Source: Enterococcus mundtii (GTDB lineage Bacteria; Bacillota; Bacilli; Lactobacillales; Enterococcaceae). From it: 64,000 bases of DNA. The translations under genes and the position numbers were made by a program. The stretch is from NCBI RefSeq assembly GCF_002813755.1, contig NZ_CP018061.1, forward strand, positions 2,284,001 to 2,348,000. The letters run 5' to 3'. This document shows positions 55,552 to 64,000 of the stretch, piece after piece; within the stretch, counting starts at the first letter, position 1; every line of letters starts with the position of its first letter. The notes beneath the pieces were generated by a model. It was given only the letters and a program-made list of their open reading frames with translations, had not been told where the DNA came from and did no database searches.

Positions 55552-55640
55552 TCCCCCCACCTATAACCGAATAAACGGCGGGAACAGAAGTAACCTCTTA
55601 TTATTGAAGTGCCCCTTCTTGAACGACGTTTATTCTATCT
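55552..55640. repeat. Intergenic repeat (partial copy 6)
   Basis: CCGAATAAACGGCGGGAACAGAAGTAACCTCTT is identical or nearly so to the head of copy 5, and GACGTTTATTC follows. The central hairpin and the full tail are missing, so this copy is degenerate. It lies in the nanE/PHP intergenic region. Confidence 0.55.
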
Positions 55641-55685
55641 TAGACAGTAATGGCGTACTCCCCTAGATACTTTTTGCCTACACAA

Positions 55686-55742
55686 AAACGGTCTTTCAAC
55701 ACGTGCAAGGATGATCGCACGAATGGAAAGACCGTCTTTTCA
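55686..55742. terminator. Bidirectional terminator between nanE and the phn operon
   Basis: AACGGTCTTTC (near 55687) pairs with GAAAGACCGT (55726-55735), with a nested GTGC/GCAC stem and T/U tracts on both sides. It separates convergent nanE and PHP genes. A run of eight G follows at about 55747. Confidence 0.7.
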
Positions 55743-55786
55743 GCCGGGGGGGGCTAAATAAAATATAGGATAAAAAAGAAAAAAAT

Positions 55787-56623
55787 TTAGTTGGCTTTCA
55801 TATGTGCATCGAGTAATAACTCGTCAGGAAATTCACGTACATCAGCCATGGCACACTCGCCAAAATAATCTGGTCCGTTCTTCCCTTTAAAATCAGATCC
55901 TCCAAAACAGCGGATATTGAAACGATCAACTAATTCCTGTACTTTTCGTTGATCTTTCAAACTATGTTCTGGATGATATTTTTCGATACCATCAATACCA
56001 AACGAAGCCAGCTCCGGGATCAACTCGAAACTTTCGAGCTTTCCTGGGTGGGCAACGACGGACATCCCGCCACCGAGCTTGATTGCTTGGATCACTTCGT
56101 AGACATCGATCATTTCTGTCTCTTCTTGACCAAAATCATTATATTTGAATAATTTACGGTAAAGATGTCCATCAATCGATGTATCATATCCTGCTTTGAT
56201 CAACGCAGACATGATGTGTTGTTTGTAAAGAGCGGTCGCCTGTTTCGCAAACTGTCTCACCTGCTCTTCTTTGATACGAAATCCTTCAGTTTGGATACGT
56301 CTCAACTGACGTAAGGTATTTCTTGTTCGCGCCGCACGCAACGGTTCACATAACTGTTCGATATACTGATAATTCAGTAGATTATACCCTAAGATATGTA
56401 CCTGTTGCCGGCGTTTGAAATCATAAGCGGTCACTTCGATGCCTTCAATAAAATTGATTGGGGAAGGAGCGAAGACCTGTCTTATATGAGCTAATCCCGC
56501 CGAGGTATCTTGATCTACGACGGACAGGATATTCATGTGATGCTTCAATGCTAATTTGAGTAGTTCTTCTGGTGAACTGCTGCCATCTGAAAAGTAACTA
56601 TGGACATGCAAATCTGCTTTCAC
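55787..56623 (-). CDS. PHP-domain phosphoesterase
   Basis: A 278-residue PHP protein: DLHVHSYFSDGSSSPEEL (HxH metal ligands) at the N-terminus, VDQDT near 37, EGIEVTA near 61 and VVAHPGK near 170, then GGSDFKG near 245. Related PHP proteins hydrolyse nucleotides or phosphoribosyl cyclic phosphate. It is the last gene of the phnDCEE operon, so it may release phosphate from the imported compound. The GTG at 56623 is chosen from AAAGGAGAGGGG upstream; an in-frame ATG at 56659 is possible. Confidence 0.75.
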   Translation of the reverse strand: MKADLHVHSYFSDGSSSPEELLKLALKHHMNILSVVDQDTSAGLAHIRQVFAPSPINFIEGIEVTAYDFKRRQQVHILGYNLLNYQYIEQLCEPLRAARTRNTLRQLRRIQTEGFRIKEEQVRQFAKQATALYKQHIMSALIKAGYDTSIDGHLYRKLFKYNDFGQEETEMIDVYEVIQAIKLGGGMSVVAHPGKLESFELIPELASFGIDGIEKYHPEHSLKDQRKVQELVDRFNIRCFGGSDFKGKNGPDYFGECAMADVREFPDELLLDAHMKAN

Positions 56624-56664
56624 TCGACGTCCCCTCTCCTTTTTTCCAGTCAATTTCATCTCAA

Positions 56665-57555
56665 TCAAGCGTGAATGATATATTTTTTTCGTAGTCTGAT
56701 CGCCACGACTTCTAAGATCGCAACTACTGCTAAAATCATATACACTAATACGCCGATCTCATGAAAATCAAAATAAAAACTACTTGTCATCGCAAGTTGG
56801 AACCCTAAACCACCCGCTCCTGCGGCGGCACCTACGGCAATCGCATTAGTAAAGTTGATCTCAAAACGGATGAACAACCAAGAAAGCAAAGCGGTCATAC
56901 AAGAAGGTAAAATTGCTTGGAACACCACCTGCCACCAACTTGCCCCACACGCACGTAATGCTTCGATCACACCAGAATCGATTTCTTCAATACTCTCAGA
57001 AAAGACCTTTATCAGATAAGCAATCGTGTGAAAAGACATGCCAATGATTGCCGCATTCGCACCCAATCCAATCAAGATCGAGAAAATCATGACCCACAAG
57101 ATCGTTGGAACCGCACGGATGAATGACATTACTGTTCGGATCGCGTTTGATAGGCCTGAATGGCTGATATTTCTTGCTGTAAACAATGCCATCAAGAAAG
57201 CTGTCACTCCACCGAGCAATGTGGTGATCACTGCTAAACCTATAGTCATACCTAATGCTTGAAGCAATGCTTCAAAGGGAAAACGTCCTGAGAGTCTTGG
57301 CTGGAGAAAAATCCGTTGCAAGTCTGTAAAAAATTGTCGCGTCGCATCCAGCAAGACGACCTCTCCATAATTCATCGTGAATAAGGTGTAGATCGATATA
57401 CTAGTCAGTAGCGTAAACAAGACCCAAGGGACGATCCGATAGGTTTTCCACACGCGAATCCGGATTTTCTTTTTAGCATTTCGTCTGATTTTTGTCGGTT
57501 GGGCTAAGACGGTTTCTGTCACCGCTAATTCAAGTTCACTTTGTCGTTGGACCAT
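56665..57555 (-). CDS. phnE: Phosphonate-type ABC permease
   Basis: A 296-residue membrane protein with about six helices after a basic N-terminal tail. The permease motif is ALRACGASWWQVVFQAILPSC near residue 200 (EAA loop: EALRACGAS). It pairs with the second PhnE next to it. One base separates its start from the upstream stop codon. PhnE proteins form the channel for phosphonates or phosphate esters. Confidence 0.88.
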   Translation of the reverse strand: MVQRQSELELAVTETVLAQPTKIRRNAKKKIRIRVWKTYRIVPWVLFTLLTSISIYTLFTMNYGEVVLLDATRQFFTDLQRIFLQPRLSGRFPFEALLQALGMTIGLAVITTLLGGVTAFLMALFTARNISHSGLSNAIRTVMSFIRAVPTILWVMIFSILIGLGANAAIIGMSFHTIAYLIKVFSESIEEIDSGVIEALRACGASWWQVVFQAILPSCMTALLSWLFIRFEINFTNAIAVGAAAGAGGLGFQLAMTSSFYFDFHEIGVLVYMILAVVAILEVVAIRLRKKYIIHA

Positions 57556-57556
57556 A

Positions 57557-58354
57557 TCAATGAATCATCCTCCTAATTTTATTGGACGAAAGTTCCAGTG
57601 CGATCACGATGATGACGATCGTCAAGATGACCATTCCTGCCATATCGTAGCGAAATTTCTTATAATAGAGGTCAAACAGAAAACCGATCCCCGTTCCGGT
57701 CAATATGCCGACTAATGTTGCATCACGGATGTTGTTTTCGATCATGAACAATATCCAACTGATCAGCTGACCAAAGACCATCGGTAAGACGCCTTGAAAA
57801 ATGAGCGCAAAGTAAGAAGCACCAGTCGCCGTCATCGCTTCTGTGATACTTCCTGCCACTTCATCGATCGTTTCCATAAACGAGCGCGTCAAGTAACCGT
57901 ACGTTGTAAAGGTGATGGCTAAATAACCAGTAAATTCATTTTGTTTGAAACTCAACAGTAGGACCATTGCCCAAACCACAATCGGGATATTTCTAAAAAA
58001 ACTAGCAAAGACCCGCGCCACTGTTTTTGTTCCCTTATTCAGGCCAGTTGTCTCTGAACCAATGATTGCCGTAATCAATGAAAATACTGTGGCAGTCATC
58101 GTTGCTGTGATCGACAACAAAACCGTCTCAAGTAATTTAGATAAGATCAATGGCAAGGATTGGATCGAATTTTCCGTTGGGATAAAATTGGTGAACAACC
58201 AGAAAAAACTTTGGGGAATCGCCGCAATAGCTGCACCAAATTGAAAGCCAACAAATTGTGAAAAGGCAATGTACACGACAACAAAGCTAAAGAGTGTCAC
58301 AAATAAAAACTGCTTCTTTTTACGAAAGAGATCTTGATTCAGTGTTTTATCCAT
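57557..58354 (-). CDS. phnE: Phosphonate-type ABC permease
   Basis: A 265-residue permease with about six helices and the EAMTATGASYFALIFQGVLPM loop near 165. With the following paralogue it probably forms a heterodimeric channel. AGGG lies upstream of its ATG in the short gap after the ATPase gene. Confidence 0.88.
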   Translation of the reverse strand: MDKTLNQDLFRKKKQFLFVTLFSFVVVYIAFSQFVGFQFGAAIAAIPQSFFWLFTNFIPTENSIQSLPLILSKLLETVLLSITATMTATVFSLITAIIGSETTGLNKGTKTVARVFASFFRNIPIVVWAMVLLLSFKQNEFTGYLAITFTTYGYLTRSFMETIDEVAGSITEAMTATGASYFALIFQGVLPMVFGQLISWILFMIENNIRDATLVGILTGTGIGFLFDLYYKKFRYDMAGMVILTIVIIVIALELSSNKIRRMIH

Positions 58355-58365
58355 CCAAGCCCTCC

Positions 58366-59118
58366 CTATACTAACAATTCATCAGACTGATAAATCTGAT
58401 TGATTTGATTTGTTGTCAGTTCATCTGGGTTTCCAGAGAACACGACATTGCCACTATTCACGCCAATGATCCGATCGGAATAATCGATCGCAACTTCTAC
58501 TTGGTGAAGATTCACTAGACAAGCAATATCTAATTCTTTCGTCACTTGCCGTAAATAATCCATAACGACTTTTGAAGATTTGGGGTCTAAGGAGGCGATC
58601 GGCTCATCACATAAGATCAACGCAGGACGTTGCATCAATGCTCGGGCAATCCCAACACGTTGCTTTTGTCCACCACTCAATTCATCACAACGTGTGTAAG
58701 CAAACTCTGATAATCCGACTTTTTCTAGCAAATCGAAGGCTTCCTGTTTTTCCTCTTCATTGTAGACACCAATCGAGCCTTTCACAGCAGACTTGTATCC
58801 AAGTCTACCGTGAAGGACATTTTCAACAGCTGTGAGGCGACTGACTAGATTATAATGCTGGAAAATCATACCGATTCTTCTTCTTTTTAAGCGTAAAGGC
58901 TTCTTCTTTAGACGTTGCATGTCCTCATCTTCAAAGAGAACAACCCCTTCATTCGCAGAAATCAACTGATTGATACAACGCAAAATCGTGGATTTTCCTG
59001 CACCTGATGGTCCGATGATCGAAACAAATTCTCCTTTTTCTAGTTGAAAGGAAATGTCCTTTAACGCTTGTTTCCCGTTACTATAGGTTTTTGAAATCGA
59101 GTCTACTTGTAATAGCAT
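58366..59118 (-). CDS. phnC: Phosphonate-type ABC ATPase
   Basis: A 250-residue ATPase: Walker A GPSGAGKST near 36-44, signature [15 protein letters not shown] near 148, Walker B ALILCDEPIASLD near 168. Its length and the EGVVLFEDEDMQRLKKKPLRLKRRRIGMIFQHYNLV region fit PhnC. It drives the two PhnE permeases with the PhnD binding protein. Confidence 0.92.
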   Translation of the reverse strand: MLLQVDSISKTYSNGKQALKDISFQLEKGEFVSIIGPSGAGKSTILRCINQLISANEGVVLFEDEDMQRLKKKPLRLKRRRIGMIFQHYNLVSRLTAVENVLHGRLGYKSAVKGSIGVYNEEEKQEAFDLLEKVGLSEFAYTRCDELSGGQKQRVGIARALMQRPALILCDEPIASLDPKSSKVVMDYLRQVTKELDIACLVNLHQVEVAIDYSDRIIGVNSGNVVFSGNPDELTTNQINQIYQSDELLV

Positions 59119-59137
59119 GGCTCGTCCTTTCTACTTC

Positions 59138-60160
59138 TTAGCGAAGTGGGTCATAGAAACTATCAGTGACTTCAACGAATTGTTCATCCGCTTCTTTCTG
59201 ATATAGACCCACAGATTCTGAGTCTTTTGGTGAAAAGATCGCTTCATTATTCGTCACTTCTTCACTCATCATGGCTTGAGTGATTTTATCGACTGTTTCT
59301 TCATCCAGATTATCTCTGTTGACAACAAATGGTCCATTTAACACTGGGATCGAATGGATCACACGTACTTTTTCGCCTCTTACTGTATCAAATGGTGCCT
59401 CTGCATCTGCTTTTACTTGGTAAACGACACCCGCTTTATTTTCTTCACCTTCCACGACATCAAAATATTGAGCCATGTTCATAAATGCCGCTACGTCTGC
59501 ATCGCCTTTAAGTAAGTTCACCGCAGAACCTTGGTGAGAACCTCCGAAAAGTACTTTATTGAAGAAGTCACCATCAATGATCAATTCATCCGAACTACCA
59601 AGTCCAAATTGGTCAACGATTGCTTGACTCGGTACTCTAAACCCAGAAGTGGAAGAATTAGAGACAAAGGAAAACGTTTTGCCTTCAATCGGTTCCAACG
59701 TATAGCCATCACCCTCTTGATACTCCGCTGTATCTTCTTCATTGACGACAATAAAACTGTAATAAACAGCATCTTCCAGAGTGCCACTTGCACCCGAATT
59801 TGTTAAAATCGCTTGAACATTTTCATTTTTGCGATTGGCTTCAATATAGCCATCTGGTCCCATATACGCTAAATCTACTTGTCCGTTCGCAATCGATTCG
59901 ATCACGATATTATAATCTGTACTAATGACGATCTCGACATCTCTACCTGTTGCTTCCGATACGATCGTTTGGATCTCATTTCTTGATTGTTCAAATTCAC
60001 TTGCTGATTCATTGGGATAAAAAGCAATCTTGATTGGTTCGGCAGAATTCTGGCTTTCGCCATCTGCTTGAGCATTGGAATTACACCCAGCTAATAAAAA
60101 TAAACCGGTCATGAAAAACATCGCACTAATAACTTTCAATCGTCTTTTATTCCAAAACAT
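59138..60160 (-). CDS. phnD: Phosphonate/phosphate-type ABC substrate-binding lipoprotein
   Basis: A 340-residue PhnD-family protein: a lipoprotein signal (about 1-27, lipobox LLAGC) and the family body KIAFYPNESASEFEQSRNEIQTIVSEATGRDVEI. The Tyr/Ser ligand region lies near DLAYMGPDGYIEA. The substrate may be a phosphonate, phosphite or phosphate ester; no C-P lyase gene is in the window. The ATG at 60160 follows GGGAG; a longer in-frame reading has no ribosome-binding site. First gene of the operon. Confidence 0.85.
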   Translation of the reverse strand: MFWNKRRLKVISAMFFMTGLFLLAGCNSNAQADGESQNSAEPIKIAFYPNESASEFEQSRNEIQTIVSEATGRDVEIVISTDYNIVIESIANGQVDLAYMGPDGYIEANRKNENVQAILTNSGASGTLEDAVYYSFIVVNEEDTAEYQEGDGYTLEPIEGKTFSFVSNSSTSGFRVPSQAIVDQFGLGSSDELIIDGDFFNKVLFGGSHQGSAVNLLKGDADVAAFMNMAQYFDVVEGEENKAGVVYQVKADAEAPFDTVRGEKVRVIHSIPVLNGPFVVNRDNLDEETVDKITQAMMSEEVTNNEAIFSPKDSESVGLYQKEADEQFVEVTDSFYDPLR

Positions 60161-60257
60161 GTGTGGTAAACTCCCTTGTTTTTTATTTGGTACATCTTTC
60201 ATTTTATGGACTCAATGTAAATTTCTAATGGACTTCACGATAGGAGTAGATGAAGAT

Positions 60258-60274
60258 TGTAAATCATTTGTAAA
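60258..60274 (-). promoter_or_regulatory. Two TTTACA repeats upstream of phnD
   Basis: On the minus strand TTTACA occurs twice with an 11-base period (complement TGTAAA at 60258-60263 and 60269-60274). This resembles the repeated TTWACA boxes of PhoP-type phosphate regulators. Two repeats are too few to be sure. Confidence 0.3.
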
Positions 60275-60398
60275 ACAAGGTCTCTTTTCTTTGATCATCC
60301 AACACCTTGGTATACCTACGTTTTTTTTTGAAATAAATAAAACCTTTAAGAAATCCTCTTAACAAATTCATCCAATATTTACAAAAAAGCGCAAAAAA

Positions 60399-60450
60399 TA
60401 AAGGGTGCCTCGGCTGATTTGTTTCATCACCGAGTCGCCCTTTTCTATCT
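60399..60450. terminator. Terminator of dgkB
   Basis: GGGTGCCTCGG pairs with CCGAGTCGCCC, followed by T/U tracts on both strands. It lies about 60 bases after the dgkB stop codon and separates it from phnD. The remaining gene-free bases 60161-60510 hold only the phnD upstream region. Confidence 0.7.
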
Positions 60451-60510
60451 TTTATCTTTCATATTCGTGGTTTTAGGTAGTTGGTCTAGTTGATTTTGCT
60501 TAATTTGATT

Positions 60511-61395
60511 CTAACAATAAACGGATAAATGTGATGGTAATACTTGGATCGTTACTGGAAGTTTTGTCCCTTCATCCCCATCGATATTTGTTGCTAGTTC
60601 TTCTTCGTCTACTAAAGAAATCACTAACTTCTCTGCTGTCTGATACGCAAGATTCTCCGTCGTCGCATCGACTCCTTTGATCAAATCAGGCACTGCTTTT
60701 AAGGTATCAAAAAATGAGCGGTCTTTTAAATATACAAAATGAAGCTTGCCATCATTGATTTCTGCTTCTGGCAAGAGTGTTTCAAAACCACCAACCGAGT
60801 TCGTCAAACCGATCAACAGGGTACTACTTTCGATTTCTTCCTCTACGCCATCAGCTTCCACATGGAACGTATAGGATTGGGTATTTGTCAGTTGTTTGAA
60901 GCCAGAAATAAAATAAGCCATCTTTCCTAGTTTGGTTTTCTTTTCAGGATCAACGTCATTGATCGCTTCTGGAATCGTTCCAATGGCAACGACGTTCATA
61001 AAGTATTGATCATTGATTTTCCCGATATCTAACGGTTTCGTGTGTTCGATCGAGAATTGTTGGATGGCTTCCTCTGGATCAATCGGCATATTCAACGCTC
61101 GTGCTAGATCATTCACCGTTCCTAAAGGGAAGAAGCCAAAATTTGGACGATGCGCTTGTTCTGCCAAGCCGCTGATAGCTTCATTCACCGTACCATCACC
61201 GCCCATCGCAAAGACACTATCGATTTTTTCCAGCGCCCCTTCACGAGCAAAATTCGTCGCATCGCCACTTTTTTCAGTGTGCAAGACTTGGACTTCCTCA
61301 AAAATGGTACGCAATTTATTTTCTGCCATTTCTTCATATTCTTTTGCTTTTTCTCCTCCAGAACTAGGGTTAACGATCAACAACGCTTTTTTCAT
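60511..61395 (-). CDS. dgkB: Diacylglycerol kinase-type lipid kinase
   Basis: A 294-residue protein of the DagK/YegS family: ALLIVNPSSGGEKAKE at the N-terminus, the nucleotide-binding GGDGTVNEAISGL near 66-78, and FGFFPLGTVNDLARAL near 90-105. In Gram-positives DgkB returns diacylglycerol, made during LTA synthesis, to phospholipid. It appears monocistronic. A related LtaS-type gene is at 30641. Confidence 0.88.
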   Translation of the reverse strand: MKKALLIVNPSSGGEKAKEYEEMAENKLRTIFEEVQVLHTEKSGDATNFAREGALEKIDSVFAMGGDGTVNEAISGLAEQAHRPNFGFFPLGTVNDLARALNMPIDPEEAIQQFSIEHTKPLDIGKINDQYFMNVVAIGTIPEAINDVDPEKKTKLGKMAYFISGFKQLTNTQSYTFHVEADGVEEEIESSTLLIGLTNSVGGFETLLPEAEINDGKLHFVYLKDRSFFDTLKAVPDLIKGVDATTENLAYQTAEKLVISLVDEEELATNIDGDEGTKLPVTIQVLPSHLSVYC

Positions 61396-61595
61396 CCGAT
61401 TTCTTCCTTTCTAGTTTGTTCTTTCTCTTACAATAACATAAAACAAGAAAATTCTAAGGAATGATGCTATGGGGAAAAGCAACAAAAAAGCGATAAACTC
61501 TGAATCAACAGAATTTACCACTTCACTTTTCAGATCATTCATTCGAAAAAAATACTGCCACTTCAAACGTGCCACTTGACTCATTAAACCAAAAC

Positions 61596-61776
61596 CATTC
61601 AGAAGCACCGGTTATTCGGCTTTAGTACATTCTAGACCTTCTTCCGCACTCTCATGTAACGATACTTGAAATAAAAAATAAACACTCACTTAAATTGATT
61701 ATTTGCACCTATCCATTGTTACCTGAGATCATGAAGCCCGACCAGCCATAAAACCAAATAACCGGTACTTCCGAAA
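61596..61776. repeat. Intergenic repeat, inverted ends (copy 7)
   Basis: AGAAGCACCGGTTATTCGGCTTT (near 61600) and AAACCAAATAACCGGTACTTCC (near 61755) form partly complementary ends about 130 bases apart. They correspond to the TTCTATTCCGCCGTTTATTC and CCGAATAAACGGCGGGAACAGAAGT ends of other copies. The interior is AT-rich without a clear stem. It lies between eutQ and dgkB and may end the eut transcript. Confidence 0.45.
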
Positions 61777-61784
61777 TACTTTGT

Positions 61785-62228
61785 TTATTGTGATTGCCAA
61801 TCGGCTGGATAAGTCACGTAGATAAAGCGTGCTTCCCCAGTTACTGAGAACTGGATACTCGTGCTTTTCGGGATCAAGATCAGTTCTCCAGCTTTCGCAG
61901 AGACTTTCCGTCCATCAATCAATATATCTAGTTGACCAGAAATCACATAATCGATTTCATCATATTCTAACGTCCAATCAAAAGTCGTATCGGTCATTTC
62001 CATAATGCCGCAACCCAGACGTGGGCTTTCTTGTAATGAAAAAAGATCTTTTGTATATACACGGTCAGCAGGGTTTCCTGTATCAAGGCGATCTTCTTCA
62101 GACACTGTCATTTCTGCTAGTCTAATGGAAGCAACACCACTAGGATCGACCTGTTTTGCCGGCATCAATTTTTCCATCACTAATTGTCGTACTAAGTTTT
62201 CGATCATTTGACGATCTAATTCTGCCAT
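61785..62228 (-). CDS. eutQ: Ethanolamine utilisation protein EutQ
   Basis: A 147-residue EutQ-family cupin. The cupin part (about 65-145) contains EYDEIDYVISGQLDILIDGRKVSAKAGELILIPKSTSIQFSVTGEARFIYVTYPADW. EutQ acts in the metabolism of acetyl phosphate in the ethanolamine microcompartment. The ATG at 62228 follows AGGAG; an in-frame GTG at 62237 is too close to that site. Last gene of the eut operon. Confidence 0.9.
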   Translation of the reverse strand: MAELDRQMIENLVRQLVMEKLMPAKQVDPSGVASIRLAEMTVSEEDRLDTGNPADRVYTKDLFSLQESPRLGCGIMEMTDTTFDWTLEYDEIDYVISGQLDILIDGRKVSAKAGELILIPKSTSIQFSVTGEARFIYVTYPADWQSQ

Positions 62229-62241
62229 TTTCGCCACGCTC

Positions 62242-63384
62242 CTATTCTACGATCGTTTGCTCTTGTTTCGTTGTTGTTTGCTCACTTACGATTACTTCTT
62301 TTTCTTTTCCTAATAAACGATTCGCCATGAATACTGCAACAAAGATCGCAGTGATCCCACCAACGATTTTTCCAACCATCATTGGGAAAATCATTTCTTT
62401 CGCCACGCCCGCAGTAAAGCCTAAATGATCACCTAAAATAAATGAAGCCGAGACTGCAAATGCCACATTGATGATTTTTCCACGACGGTCCATGTCTTTT
62501 AACATTTGGAACATCGGGATATTGTTTGCTAATGTAGCCACCATGCCGGCAGCTGCAATTTCATTCATACCTAAAACTTTTCCTAATTTCATCAAAGGTT
62601 TGTTAAACACTCGTGTGATGACTGCCACTAAACAGAATGCGCCAGCCAATGTCAACGCAATATCACCCACTACTTCGATACCTTCTGTCACCGGAGCAAT
62701 TCCTGGAATCAATGTGATGTCAACTAATTGTTGGATCGCACCAATGACCAAGCCAGCAATTGCAACGATCACTACACCTTTACCAAAGACATTGAATCCT
62801 TTGATCATTCCTTGTGGCGCTAACCATAGACCTACAATGATCAAAGCGGCAACGATCACGATCGGCAATAAGTTTGGTAAGATCATACTCATTGGCATAC
62901 CCGCAACTAAGCCACCTGCTAACAAACCTAATGGAATCGTAATGATTCCGCTCAGCACACCTGTTGCTAAGTATTGTTGATCTTCTTTTTCAATGATTCC
63001 TAAAGCAACAGGGATCGTGAACACTAAAGTTGGTCCCATCATTGCGCCTAAGATCGCACCGGCAAACAAGCCAGCTTGTGGGTCATGCGCCATTTGTTGT
63101 GCTAAAGCGAAGCCACCCATATCGTTGGCTAACAAAGTCGTCGCAAACATCGAAGGATCTGCTCCTAAGAATTCATATACAGGTACAACGATTGGGCTAA
63201 GAACTGTTGCAAGAACAGGTGCTAATGTGATGATCCCGACCATTGATAAGGCTAATGAACCCATTGCCATCAAGCCTTCTTCAAATTGTTCCCCTAAACC
63301 TAATTTGTTCCCGATACATTTATCGATCCCGCCGATAACCATAAAAAGAACCATGACATACATAATGATTTCATTGATACTCAT
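62242..63384 (-). CDS. eutH: Ethanolamine transporter EutH
   Basis: A 380-residue membrane protein with about 11 helices. Family stretches are GGIDKCIGNKLGLGEQFEEGLMAMG near 18, LANDMGGFALAQQMAHDP near 84 and AFAVSASFILGDHLGFTAGV near 310. It takes up ethanolamine for breakdown by ammonia-lyase inside the microcompartment. It lies between eutN and eutQ. Confidence 0.93.
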   Translation of the reverse strand: MSINEIIMYVMVLFMVIGGIDKCIGNKLGLGEQFEEGLMAMGSLALSMVGIITLAPVLATVLSPIVVPVYEFLGADPSMFATTLLANDMGGFALAQQMAHDPQAGLFAGAILGAMMGPTLVFTIPVALGIIEKEDQQYLATGVLSGIITIPLGLLAGGLVAGMPMSMILPNLLPIVIVAALIIVGLWLAPQGMIKGFNVFGKGVVIVAIAGLVIGAIQQLVDITLIPGIAPVTEGIEVVGDIALTLAGAFCLVAVITRVFNKPLMKLGKVLGMNEIAAAGMVATLANNIPMFQMLKDMDRRGKIINVAFAVSASFILGDHLGFTAGVAKEMIFPMMVGKIVGGITAIFVAVFMANRLLGKEKEVIVSEQTTTKQEQTIVE

Positions 63385-63396
63385 CGTAAATCTCCT

Positions 63397-63657
63397 TTAT
63401 TCTTCAATTGAATCAATCACACCGACAATCATTGCATCAATAGGTGTATCTGGATCACCAGCTGAAATTCTAGCTGCTTGTCCTTTGCTGATCAATACCT
63501 TGTCACCGACACCGGCACCGGCATTGTCTGCTGCGACAATAAACCCGATTTTCGTTTCTTTCTCATCTAATACATCGACCATCAGTAATTTCCAACCATT
63601 TAGTTTTTCATCTTTTCTGGTCGACCATAGACTTCCAGTCACTTTCCCTAATAACAT
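63397..63657 (-). CDS. eutN: EutN/CcmL-type microcompartment vertex protein
   Basis: An 86-residue EutN/CcmL-family protein: GKVTGSLWSTRKDEKLNGWKLLMVD at the N-terminus, AADNAGAGVGDKVLISKGQAARI near 42-64 and VDAMIVGVID-like PIDAMIVGVIDSIE at the end. It forms pentamers that cap the vertices of the ethanolamine microcompartment. It is 12 bases upstream of eutH. Confidence 0.93.
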   Translation of the reverse strand: MLLGKVTGSLWSTRKDEKLNGWKLLMVDVLDEKETKIGFIVAADNAGAGVGDKVLISKGQAARISAGDPDTPIDAMIVGVIDSIEE

Positions 63658-63670
63658 CTGTGATCCCTCC

Positions 63671-64000
63671 TCATTTGAATAAACGATTTCTTAGCGCATA
63701 TTCCTCAGCTAAAGGTGTCAACCGTTCCTGATTCATTAGATCTATTCCATTCGTTTGTTGTAGTCGCTGGATCAATTGCTTCTCTGTGACATACTTTCGT
63801 TTTGGCAACTCTTTTGCTAACACCTTTTTTCGGCAAGCCGTTAAAAATGAGTCATAGCTTGCATTTTCTTCCTCGAAAAAATACATCCCATAACGTTGAC
63901 ATTGCTCGGATAGCTCACTGACCTTCTTTTTGAGGTGATATTTCATTTGGCTCGAATGGTTCGCTGTCTCTGTTTGCAGAACCAAGACAGGCTTTCCTGC
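63671..64000 (-). CDS. Ethanolamine-operon protein, C-terminal part (partial)
   Basis: The frame is open to the window edge, giving about 109 C-terminal residues. The end KRKYVTEKQLIQRLQQTNGIDLMNQERLTPLAEEYALRNRLF resembles the C-terminus of the small flavoprotein-like proteins in eut operons (TEKDL...ITPSAKDYA type). It is not possible to be sure without the N-terminus. It lies directly upstream of eutN. Confidence 0.55.
   Translation of the reverse strand, partial: AGKPVLVLQTETANHSSQMKYHLKKKVSELSEQCQRYGMYFFEEENASYDSFLTACRKKVLAKELPKRKYVTEKQLIQRLQQTNGIDLMNQERLTPLAEEYALRNRLFK

Noticed and set aside
62468-63682. Long plus-strand frames (170 and 229 codons) opposite eutH and eutN
   Set aside because: Antisense shadows of eutH and eutN; no ribosome-binding sites and no protein-like features.

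Overview
The window reads as chromosomal DNA of a low-GC Firmicute of the genus Enterococcus. The evidence is a chromosomal ABC-F protein of the Lsa/Eat(A) group, a WxL-DUF916-LPXTG surface-protein operon with an Mga-like regulator, the end of an ethanolamine-utilisation operon, a DgaE/DgaF/KdgK/MupG sugar-acid cluster, a bgl PTS operon with LicT-type antitermination, and purine-rich Shine-Dalgarno sequences throughout. The species cannot be fixed from the sequence. Most genes lie on the minus strand.

Layout. 1-5.7 kb: start of a histidine phosphatase, the Lsa-type ABC-F gene behind a short-uORF attenuator, glycerate kinase, an orphan glycosyltransferase-like gene and an amino-acid permease. 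5.9-12.3 kb: amino-acid uptake under tRNA control, with an NhaC-family carrier behind a T-box whose specifier reads as Tyr, then metNIQ plus an M20 hydrolase behind two T-boxes in tandem, both reading Met. 12.3-24.1 kb: a HAD phosphatase, then an eight-gene surface operon: a giant beta-helix WxL protein, an LPXTG protein, three small WxL proteins, a DUF916 partner, an unknown secreted protein and a terminal Mga-like regulator. 24.1-25.6 kb is non-coding. 25.6-36.4 kb: an MgtA-type Mg2+ ATPase behind an M-box riboswitch, ndk, an Rgg-like regulator, an LtaS-type enzyme, a GH1 glucosidase, a lipoprotein and a small Cys-rich protein.

36.6-38.4 kb: a nucleoside-salvage operon (a frameshifted LOG gene, a deoxyribosyltransferase and a deoxynucleoside kinase). 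39.2-46.6 kb: a sugar-acid/amino-sugar operon with a lone EIIC and a GntR regulator. 46.9-51.3 kb: licT-bglP-bglA with two RAT/terminator pairs. 51.3-55.5 kb: a tandem repeat array, sortase A, a MazG-like protein, an MFS transporter and nanE with an overlapping cre site. 55.8-60.2 kb: phnD-C-E-E with a PHP phosphoesterase. 60.5-64 kb: a DgkB-like lipid kinase and the 3' part of the eut operon (partial flavoprotein-like gene, eutN, eutH, eutQ).

RNA-level control is the dominant theme: three T-boxes, an M-box, two RAT antiterminators and a uORF attenuator occur in 64 kb. A family of hairpin-centred intergenic repeats with CTGAGACA-like ends recurs at least seven times and is amplified in tandem beside the sortase gene. 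No CRISPR array, rRNA, tRNA, prophage or insertion sequence was recognised.
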